From assembly GCA_030737875.1 (NCBI GenBank), contig CM060923.1:493422453-493486452 (forward strand): a stretch of 64,000 nucleotides of DNA, read 5' to 3'. The notes below the pieces were generated by a model. It saw only the letters and a list, made by a program, of their open reading frames with translations, had not been told where the DNA came from and searched no databases. Positions 1-8,869 of the stretch are shown here, piece by piece. How positions within the stretch are numbered: the first letter of the stretch is position 1; each line of letters opens with the position of its first letter. A program made the translations under genes and the position numbers. The DNA is from Allium sativum (Eukaryota; Streptophyta; Magnoliopsida; Asparagales; Amaryllidaceae).

Positions 1-179
1 CTATGTTTTCTAATAACAAATAAAAGGATATTTTATTTGTTAACAATTTTAACTACAAAATTGATATTTCTAATTTAACAATTCTAATTAAACATACATG
101 AAATATATAATTTGTCAATTTCAATAGAACATACATGGCATCTATAATTTGTCAATTCAAATCGGACATACATGTCAAC

Positions 180-660
180 TTATTTTATATTTTCATAAAT
201 GACATCTTTTCTTTATCATAAATGACAAATTTTATTACTACATAATGACATCCTTTTTTTTATATTATCATAAAGACAACTTTTTTTTATACTTTTATAA
301 ATGACATTTTTTTATCATAAATGACAAATTTTATTACTACATAATGACATCCCTTTACTTATATTAACATAAAGACAACTTTTTTTATACTTTCATAAAT
401 GACATTTTTTTTTTTTCATAATTGACAAATTTTATTACTACATAATGACATCCCTTTTTTTATATTAACATAAAGACAACTTTTTTTATACTTTCATAAA
501 TGATTTTTTTTTTCATAAATGACAAATTTTATTACTACATAATGACATCCTTTTTTTTATATTAACATAAAGACAACTTTTTTTATACTTTCATAAATGA
601 CATTTTTTTTATCATAAATGCCAAATTTATTACTACATAATGACATTTCTAAATAAGACG
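180..660. repeat. Tandem repeat, about 99-bp period
   Basis: Five imperfect copies of an AT-rich unit. The motif AATGACAAAT recurs at about 221, 320, 421, 518 and 617 (last copy mutated), so the period is 97-101 bp. Units differ mainly in T-run length. Degenerate pieces of the same words (cataaatgg, aacataaa) continue to about 1000. It lies in the region read as the LTR interior of element I. No coding potential. Confidence 0.8.
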
Positions 661-1243
661 ACCTTTTTAAATAAAGGACATTTCTATATTCACATAACCT
701 TTCTACAAAAAGTATGTTTTTTTAATTAAACAAAACATTTCTACCTAAAATGAAGCTTTTCTTACATAACATGGGTACAACCAAAGTGTGAATTTGTCCA
801 ACATAAATAGCAAACTTACTTCCTAACATAAATGGCAAATTTATGTTTTAACATCAATGAAAAATTTAGTTTCTAGCATAAAGGACGATTTTCAATTACA
901 TGACATAATTCTGACATAAGGGACAATTTTAGGTTAACATGACAAATTGGAGAAATACTTTCGTTTGCAACAAATTCTATGTTAACATAACAAAACACAA
1001 ATGAGTGTTTTTGTTCGTATGCAATTTTCTATTTTGACCAATAGGTGTGAATATTTGTTGTTCACAAATTCCAAAAAATTTCAACAGAATTTATCCATCT
1101 TATTAACGGATCAATCATAACAGCAACAAACAAATCAAATCCAATCATGAATAACACAAACTAAATTTACATCGCAAATGTAAGAATTTACAAATAAGAA
1201 AATAATTAAGCTAGTTTTTAATTATATGTATATAAAAAGAAAT

Positions 1244-1690
1244 CTCACCTTGGTTTAAAGCGGATCTAAAATTTAATCAACCCTTTTAAAACGAAAAACA
1301 AACGTTGCCCTCTCTCTTTAATTCCCTACACACCGTCCTCTTTAGCTGAACCCATCGGCCGATTTCGAAAGTCACCTGCGCACGTTCATCACCGCCATTT
1401 GCTGTTGATCCGAAGGTTCCACCACGTTGCCCTAGCCACCAGTCAACACCGCCGGTGACAGCGTCAAGCGCGGCCACCCCCTTTTTGTTTGGAATCCAAT
1501 TCACACGCAAGTCCCTTGAGAGATGATTTCCGACGATTTACTTAATTATAACAAATCATGGTCGTTGAATACAAAGATCATAGGACGCTCTCCGATTTGG
1601 TATATGGAATTCTCGAATCATTAAGGGACTTTATTTAGAGGATAAGGATTTATTGGAGGAAGAAGGAGAATATAATATATATGGCGTAGT
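1244..1690 (-). promoter_or_regulatory. Putative promoter and GC-rich leader of element I
   Basis: On the minus strand a TATA-like run (about 1685-1670) is followed by C/T-rich sequence, a GC-rich tract (about 1510-1280) and AG|GTGAG at 1250-1244. A 74-codon minus-strand frame (1510-1286) covers the GC-rich part but resembles nothing I know and is probably leader. The arrangement parallels the leaders of A, B, C and D. Transcription start and splicing are inferred. Confidence 0.4.
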
Positions 1691-2639
1691 GAGAGTAAAA
1701 CATATAGATGAGTAAGAAAAGAAAGGAAAGTCTTTAAATTGCTGAATTAAATTTGGCTTAGATTATGTAGCCAATAAATGCAAAAATGAATTGTAATAAC
1801 CCGGAAATCTGGGCCAGTTTAAAATTTTTATTTTGGCAATTTTAGTGGATTTTGATTATTTAAAATGAATTATTTTAAATAATAACGACGGAAAATTTGG
1901 TTTTTGTGGAATTAGAACGTTTATATTTATATAGCTCGACGTTAGAATATATATAATTATTTATATATATAAAAGGAATTGAAAATGTCGTGGTAGTTCG
2001 ATAATTCGATTTCAAAATTCAAATGGACATACCGGGTGCAAAATAAACCGGATTTTAGTGAAACCAAAAATATTCGAATCTAATTGATAACATCTTTCCA
2101 ACGAATCCGAAAAATCAAAATTTCATAGCGGGGATAAAAAGATATGTCCAGTTGAAAATTCTGAATAGTCGCTATGGAATTCAGGCCCTTAAAAATGGGA
2201 ATTTTGCAAACAACCTCAGATTTCGATGAAACCACTTTTGTTATCGTAATTTTTCAAATCAATATGTGAGCATGGCAAAGGAAAACATGTTTAGTCAATT
2301 TCGATCGACCTGAAAATGGCCATTTTTCAAATGGTCTCGGAATTCGACGAAACTAGTTTTGTTAGGATCGTATCGTCAGTACGAAGCTATAAAATATTTT
2401 TCTGGAATTTTTCGAGTTAGTATGTGGCCCCGGTAAATTGAAATGCGCGTTCAAATTCAATATATAGATTTATATTTTGATTTTGATGAAAACTGATCAA
2501 AACGTTCGAATCAGCTTGTGATACATATCCCATTGTGTTCAGAATGGGGGTAATTAGCTATGGATGACAGTCGGTGGGCCTCGTTTCGAGTTCGAAATAG
2601 AAAATTGCTTTAATGAATAAATTAAATAAAATAATAATA

Positions 2640-3020
2640 AAACCCTCACTCTCTCTGCTTACCCTCTCTCTCCTCCTTTTATCAGCCGACCACCCCCCCC
2701 CCCCCCCGTTCGATTTAATTCCAATCAAAGAAGAAAAAAAGAAGAGGCGGGGGAGGAGCTGCGATCCCCCCAAGCAACGTGCCGCCATCCCTCTGGCGCG
2801 CCGCCGCCAGAGGAAGCCTCCTCCCCTTCGAGCCCTGACGCGTGAGACCTCATCCCCTCCTCTTTCTCGAAGCCTTCCCCAAATCGAAGAAACCCGACAC
2901 CGCACCTTCCTCCCACCGACGCCACCACCACGCGAGCCTCCAGCCTCCACCAACCTCCGACGCACCCATCCTCCCCTCCTCCAACGCTGAAAACAGCCCC
3001 CCCCCCTCTCGTTAAAGTTT
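2640..3020 (+). promoter_or_regulatory. CT-rich start region and GC-rich leader of A 5' LTR
   Basis: An A/T-rich TATA-like stretch just before 2640 gives way to CTC/TCT runs typical of plant Y-patch initiators. A C-rich, GC-rich tract follows and stops at GTAAG (3021). A 125-codon frame (2613-2990) covers it, but begins upstream of the initiator-like region and encodes only a Pro/Arg-rich low-complexity peptide, so I read it as untranslated leader. The copy in the 3' LTR (about 9745-10126) has the same layout but a different frame structure. Confidence 0.5.
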
Positions 3021-3059
3021 GTAAGCCTTTTTTTGTATATGTAGCTTTGTCTTCTTATC

Positions 3060-3690
3060 TATTTTTATGGGAAGAAAGTTAGGATTTTTATACGAAGAAA
3101 ATATATATTTTTATTCAAAGAAAGTTTAGATTTTTAATGAAGTAAAGACGTGATTTTTAATGAGGAAAAGATTTGATCTTGGAAAAAGAAAAGATATGAT
3201 TTTTACTATAAGAAAAGATTCAATTTTTATTTGTTAAGATTTTATTTTTTAAAAATATAAAAGCATGATTTTTATGAATATAAAAACATGAATTTTATAT
3301 ATGGTAGAAGTATTAAAAATATGGTTTTTATATAATAGAGAATATAAAAAATATTTTCTTTTATATATGTAGAGAACATGAAAATACGATTTCTATATTA
3401 TAGAAGTATTAAAAATTCGATCTTTATATTAGAAATAGATATATAATTTTTATATATTGAATAGCGAAGTAAAAATTCGATTTTTATATATTGAATAGCG
3501 AAGTAAAAATTTCGATTTTTATTAGGTAGGAGATATAAAAATATGATTTTTATAACGAAGTGGGGAATAAAAATTTGTTTTTATATATATGTAGTGAAGA
3601 TAAAAGTTTAATTTTTATATATAATGAAGTGGGAATAAAAATATAATTTTTATGCAAGAAGTGATAATATAAAAATGCGATTTTTATATG
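3060..3690 (+). repeat. AT-rich imperfect tandem repeats in A LTR
   Basis: Repeated words of the type 'gatttttat ... gtag/aaag' with local 34-bp duplications around 3440-3520. It lies between the leader donor-like site (3021) and an acceptor-like TAG at 3691-3693, so it could be a first LTR intron. No coding potential. Confidence 0.6.
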
Positions 3691-3693
3691 TAG

Positions 3694-3778
3694 TGGATAC
3701 GGACGACGAAAGTTGCAAAAGGCGAGCACGGCAAAGATTTCTACATAAGAAGAGTCGTGGGATTGGATTAGCTAATCA
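3694..3778 (+). other. Candidate leader exon 2 in A LTR
   Basis: A less AT-rich piece between an acceptor-like TTTTTATATGTAG and a donor-like GTGAGAAC at 3779. The same piece occurs in B (14516-14593 and its 3' copy) and, diverged, in D (44637-44733). It is followed in A and B by the small inverted repeat GTGAGAA/TTCTCAC. No protein signal. Exon status is inferred from flanking splice-like sites and conservation. Confidence 0.35.
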
Positions 3779-6394
3779 GTGAGAACTTCTCACCTTTAAC
3801 TTTCTTTTTCTAGTTAAAAATATATACTAGGATGCAGACGGTGTAGCACCCGACACCCGTTGTCCACAGACCATGGACGGCTTGTATGTTTGTTTGATTT
3901 CGATGTGTAGTTGATTGTGTGATGTGATGTGAAATAAAATATTTATATAGTTAAAAATATTTTATAGTTAAAAATAGAATTTTTAACGTGTATATGAAAT
4001 GAAATAAAAATAAACAAATTGGACGATTTGTTTATATACACACATTTGATTGATATTGATTGGGACGATAAATTTTACACATCGCCCAACTACACAAATA
4101 AAATCTGTGTTTGATTGTTTGAACCCCACACGGGTATTGGGATGATATTTGACGTACACTAATCCCGATTGTTTAGTTGTATGTTGATCGATTGATTGAC
4201 AGGCTGTTATAAGCGTTGAATATTTATATTTGATGCTTATACAGTGTAGAATGCACTTTGGATGATGGTTGATTGTTCATCGTTGTTATTGTATACATAT
4301 GTTGTAGATAATCCATATAATTAACATTATATGGTAATTGATTGGGCCTCGTTCCAGTTTTCAAAAAGAAATATTTGAAATAGAAATATTTGGAAAAAAA
4401 TATTTAAAAATAGAAATATATGAAGCCGTGTTGATTAGATTGACGCCATTTTGACGTGAACGATATTTATATCGATTTTATTCATTTTATAATGAATATC
4501 GAAAGTGAGTTCAAAATCTGATATTTTGAAAAGAATTGAAATTCGAACTGAAACTGAATAGAAATGAATTCGAATTGAAATCGAATAGAAATGAATTTGA
4601 ATTAAAATTGAATTGAATTGAAAACGAACTGAAATTGAATTAGAAATCAATTTGAATTGCAATCAATTTGAAATGAATTTAAATCGAATTTATAAGGAAA
4701 AATTCTATTTTGATTTGAATTTGAAAAGAAGTTGAAATCGTTTTGAAAACGAATTTAAAATGATTTATATAATACGTTTTAAAAGGAAATCGTCGAAGTA
4801 TATATTATATATATTATATATATAATATAATTGCCTGAATAGAACGCGCCGCGCTGCGGCAGTTCGCGAATTTTGACCATTGACTTCGAATTGACGTTGC
4901 GGGAGATCCGACCGTCGGATTCTCCTAAAACCGGAACCGTTGGGTTCGTATCGAAAAGAGCTTTCTAACGAATGTGAGAAGTTAGAAATCTAATGGTTGG
5001 ATTTGGAATTATGTCCAAATCAAATTTGGAAAAGGTTGTTGTAAGTGCAGTTCGATGGCCGTTGATGGAAATCGACTGTACGGGCCTTGATAAAATTATT
5101 AAAAATAGTAATAATTTGTGTAGAATCATAAGAAATGATTTGTGAAGAATTGGGATGAAAAACTCCATATTCGAAAAGATAAAAATAGATTTTTATCGAA
5201 ATGAACCAGTTTTGAACTAGAAATATAATTCATTTATTTTTGAAATAAATAAAGTGAATTTGAAATGGTTTTGAAATGTAACCAGAATTTCCAATAATTG
5301 AATTGGAATGGATTTGAATCGAAATTGTCTTCGGAATATTTCAATGTTGGATTTCGTGATTATACAGATATTGTTATGGAAATTTGAAAGATATATATCT
5401 ATATATATATATCGTTATTTCCAATACGATATTTGTTGGTCGTAGAATTTGATATTGAATATAAGCCGATATATCTTCTATTCAGAGCCTTGTATTTAAT
5501 ATCAAACGTGATTTGGGTTTGTCGTGAATGGTGTCTTCATTAACACTGTTCTTAAGCACAGTTGAGAAAATGATTAAATCTTTTTAGTTAGATTTAATGA
5601 AGTGTACCAATTAAATAATATTTAATTGGAATTGAATTGGTATTGATTTTTGGGTTTATCGTGAACAGTGTTTTAAATAACACTTGTTCTTTAACCCGAT
5701 AATTAATGGAACGTGATTGTGGGTTTATCGTGATCCGTGTTTTAAATGACACCGATTCTTTAACCTAGTTAAAGATTAGAACTAAGTGGAGTTTTAATGA
5801 ATCTTTAATTAGATCGAAAATGGAGTATCACCAGTTTTACTCCAGGCGATAGTTAAATCTTTAATTAGATTTGAACGTGAAATGGTAATTGAACTTACCG
5901 ATAACACCGTGGTGTTAGATATGAAGTATTACCAGTTTTACTTCATGGGATGAATAGGTTGAGGTTGGGAAATTAAAACAAATGATTACTTCGGTAAGGT
6001 TCGTTAATACCGATTAGTTTGAATTGATATTCAAAAAGGAGATTAAAGAATAAATTTAAAGAATTTATCTTTGATAAAATTAATGGGAACCTTTCCAAAA
6101 TATAAGAATATTTGAATAAAAGAATATTCTGAATTGGAATGAAGCGTATGTTGTGTTTGTGTAACACGTGTTTATTATATATGCGAGTTATTCAGAAAGA
6201 CCGGGTTTATCCCATTCTGAATAACTAATTCGACGTGGTATCGAAGATAAAGACGGTGGTTGAAGACCGGAGGTCTTCACGTCGTTTGGATAATTACTGA
6301 TGATCTTGATTGGGTCGTACACCCAAGAGGAGGGAATCAGTTAGTGATCGTCCAGACGTACTTGGAGATTGATGGATGTGCGGGGTACTAGGTG

Positions 6395-7542
6395 CCTCCG
6401 GTTTCGTTCAGACCCAGAACGAACTTGTAAATGGACTGTGTGTCTGACATTGGATTTTATTCTGTGTGGTTGAATTCTATTAAATATATATCTGTTTAGC
6501 GGCAGAGAATTTATTCTCTTGCTTAACGCCCTTCTCTGAGACATACGAGCTCAAAGGTTATATATTGATGGATAGCAAACGCATGGAGTCAATTGCCTGT
6601 GTGGCATGCCTAAGTGGCAATATGATCAAGGCTTCTGTTGAAAAGCAGATTCTTGTGGTTGATGATCGAAGCACGACCTGTGCGGCACAGCTTTGTGTAG
6701 CGTTGATTCGCGAGCCTCACACCCGGTGGTGAACCAAAAACGGGAGAGGACCACAGGGAGGACGTGCGTTTCTTTCAGTTAGAAGTGGCGTCAGTGGTTT
6801 TACACGCCCTGACGAGTTTGACTTATGTGGTTATTGCTATTGCGAGGCGCCTCAGTTAGATTGGACGATTCGGGTCCGATGGAGTCATTCGTTGGCTCAT
6901 TTACGCCCCATAGGGCGGGGAAACGTAGTGTTTAGGCATAATAATCCACATCGGTGGACCGGCCCTGTCGCTCTAAGGCTTGCCTGCGCGCTTGCCTGAG
7001 GCTCGGGCTAGAGAGTCTCGAATCGGTAGAGGACGATCCCTGGCCTCGGTTCGCAGATGGAAATCCAATTTCCAATACGTGACTTTGCGGTTTTGATTGT
7101 AATCCTATATATGGCGACATAGTGGGATGGGGCGCTTATGCCGTCTATGATTGATACTTATGATTTGAAGTTGTTTTATACTCTATGCACTTATAATAGT
7201 ATCAAATGATTTGTTTTAAACGTATCAAGCATTCTTGGCTATTATAAGGTAGAAACCCTATCCTTCGGCTTGCGTTGCATTGTGTGATGGGAACTGGGTC
7301 TTATAATAGCTTCATTGTTCTTTATTTACCATTGCTTTGTTGTTTCATGCACTGGTGTTCTTGGGAGGAAACCCGTTCCGTGTTATACGGCGTGGTCCCT
7401 TGATTTACCTAACTTTAAAATAAAGATTTATAACTGTTTTAGTTCTCACACCAGTCCCATGACTGACCTAGGGTTTATTGTTTTAACCTAAACTCTGGGT
7501 GCCCTATTTTGACACGGGCAACTAGTAGTTTTGGTTTTGCAG
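6395..7542 (+). ncRNA. Conserved structured LTR core, A 5' LTR
   Basis: Plus-strand copy of a block shared by the LTRs of A, B, C and D (3' part also in H). Inverted repeats seen here: TTCGTTC/GAACGAA near 6402-6425; CTCTGAG paired with CTCAAAG near 6534-6557; GAGGCGCCTC palindrome at 6844-6853; an 11-bp stem 7238-7248 with 7300-7310; CCGT/ACGG hairpin 7378-7390; ACTGGTGT 7351-7358 with ACACCAGT 7448-7455; GTTTA/TAAAC 7473-7493. It ends at an acceptor-like TTTTGCAG (7542). Several stems show paired changes between families. An RNA role is inferred, not shown. Confidence 0.5.
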
Positions 7543-7730
7543 ATTTATATTCACAGAATCCTGGTTTACAGCTAGAACGATATCCGGAAAGCTTTGTATC
7601 CGTATATCTCTTCTAGTTGTGTATTGTATTATTTTCCGCTGCTATGTAATTTATTTAAATCTCTGATATTTCTATGTAATATTTATTCATTTATACTCTG
7701 TATATTCTTGTATTTTGATGGAATTGTTGT

Positions 7731-7736
7731 AATAAA
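7731..7736 (+). promoter_or_regulatory. Candidate poly(A) signal, A 5' LTR
   Basis: AATAAA about 100 bp before the LTR end. The same hexamer is kept in the 3' LTR at 40615-40620. It would place the R/U5 boundary in the last 100 bp of the LTR. Confidence 0.5.
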
Positions 7737-7839
7737 CAATGAAATGTTCTTCCGCCTGCGTTCTATTTTGTCGTGTTCTCAAAACAATTCGTTCTTTCTC
7801 TTCTCTTCGGAGACCGGGGAAGTTCGGGTCGTTTCATTG

Positions 7840-7851
7840 TGGTATCATAGC
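7840..7851 (+). promoter_or_regulatory. Primer-binding site of A (tRNA-iMet type)
   Basis: TGGTATCATAGC, one mismatch from TGGTATCAGAGC, the complement of the plant initiator-Met tRNA 3' end. Three bases after the LTR end. Confidence 0.88.
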
Positions 7852-7912
7852 TTCGGTTTACAAAGCTCAGAGAACAAGGCACATTAGAACCATACGAAAG
7901 AATTCATTAGAG

Positions 7913-7977
7913 ATTGGATTAGTAATATCCAATGGAATGACTCGTTAGAGATGGGATCAGTAGTATCCTAGAACGAG
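7913..7977 (+). ncRNA. Twin leader hairpins of A
   Basis: Hairpin 1: ATTGGAT (7913-7919) with ATCCAAT (7927-7933). Hairpin 2: outer stem CTCGTT (7941-7946) with AACGAG (7972-7977), inner stem GGAT with ATCC, and an AGAGAT side loop. Equivalent structures with paired substitutions occur in B, C (hairpin 2 only) and D, always 60-130 nt after the PBS. A packaging or dimerisation signal is a reasonable guess. Confidence 0.55.
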
Positions 7978-8856
7978 TGTGAAGAGTATATTATTAAAAT
8001 GAAAACAAGTTTCATTTTGAAATTTAAATCAATTATTCGTATTTAATTATTTATTTTAAATTGATTTGGATAATCCGATATATAAACATTTTGCATATGC
8101 GTCTTGCAAACGTGTATTCGAAGTTTCAATATACTGGATAGTTATAGAATCATACTCTAGTTGCCCGGGGATAATTCTGGTGACGGGGCACCATCGCCAA
8201 TATTTATTTTCGAGTTTCGAAAGTGAGATTTCTATATATTTCCAATTGACTGGTGTGAGAACCGAAACTAGATAGGGCTTATTATTGTGATTTGGCATCA
8301 AAAATCTGATTTTTACACTATGTATCAAAGTTATGAATTTCAAAAGCTAATCAACTAATTGATTGATGGTTGTGTTGTTGATTATTGGTTGATTTATTAA
8401 AATTTGTACCATATAGCCCAATTGAACCAAATAGTGAATTGTATTGAAATTTGGTCGCATTTGCATGCATATACATGTACTTACATTGAACAGGTCATAG
8501 CAAGGAGGCCAGAGCAGAGAAGTAAAATTGTTCGCCCGACAAATAGGTTCATGTTTATCATAATTTACTGTTTTGTTTGCGTGATGATGATTTTATGAGC
8601 CGCTTGGCTTTTTCTTTTTCTTTTGAGATCAGAGGGCATGTATGGCAATTTCGGCATTTCCCCGGTGCTCCCGGTGCAGGGGAGGTTATGGCAAAAAAAA
8701 TCGAAAATTTAGGGTGTTAGCCAAATTTTTGAAAAATTTGAAAAGTTCTTAGAAACTGAAAAGTTGAAGAACCTAAGCCGTAGTTAAAACACTGGAAGTT
8801 GAGTTGATTTGTGAAACAACTTTCGGCTTTGTTCCTTTTCGGGGACGAAAAGTTTT

Positions 8857-8869
8857 AAGTGGGGGAGAT
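8857..8869 (+). promoter_or_regulatory. Polypurine tract of A
   Basis: AAGTGGGGGAGAT directly before the TG of the 3' LTR. Identical in B (20042-20054). Confidence 0.9.

Larger units (their letters stand above)
1..1786 (-). mobile_element. Element I, inner part of LTR (left half)
   Basis: AT-rich DNA interpreted as the continuation, on the minus strand, of the LTR whose terminus lies at 41843. If A (1792-40720) and one TSD copy are removed, 1791 joins 40726. Read on the minus strand it has the same order as the other LTRs here: a TATA-like stretch near 1670-1685, a GC-rich leader (about 1280-1510) and a splice-donor-like AG|GTGAG at 1250-1244. The far end of I is outside the window. The assignment is inferred from layout, not from a second LTR copy. 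Confidence 0.55.
1792..7836 (+). repeat. Element A 5' LTR
   Basis: Homologous end to end with the split 3' LTR of A. In order it holds: a U3-like segment with a repeated module near 2200-2400, a CT/GC-rich leader (2640-3020), AT-rich tandem repeats, an exon-like piece (3694-3778), a region rich in gaattgaa words (4540-4680), the conserved structured core (about 6395-7542), and a poly(A) signal AATAAA at 7731-7736. Relative to the 3' copy it lacks about 45 bp around 2240. The two copies differ at many scattered sites, so the insertion is not recent. Confidence 0.92.
7837..8869 (+). other. Element A body (non-coding, 1033 bp)
   Basis: Lies between the LTRs and has no open frame longer than about 95 codons and no gag or pol similarity. 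Order: PBS (7840-7851), two hairpins (7913-7977), a segment 8248-8262 perfectly complementary to LTR positions 7442-7456, a pyrimidine-flanked word 'ttgaacag|gtcatagc' (8488-8500), a T/C-rich run (8608-8625), and the polypurine tract. It is homologous throughout to the B body, and its first 150 bp resemble the gag-upstream leader of D. Confidence 0.85.

Noticed and set aside
180..660. Possible CRISPR-like or satellite centromere array
   Set aside because: Only five imperfect AT-rich units with no constant repeat/unique spacer pattern; a local minisatellite in an LTR fits.
2613..2990. 125-codon plus-strand frame in the A leader, and similar GC-rich frames at 9949-10173, 21032-21223 and 44102-44500
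   Set aside because: Low-complexity Pro/Arg/Ser peptides over GC-rich leaders; frames are not conserved between LTR copies of the same element.
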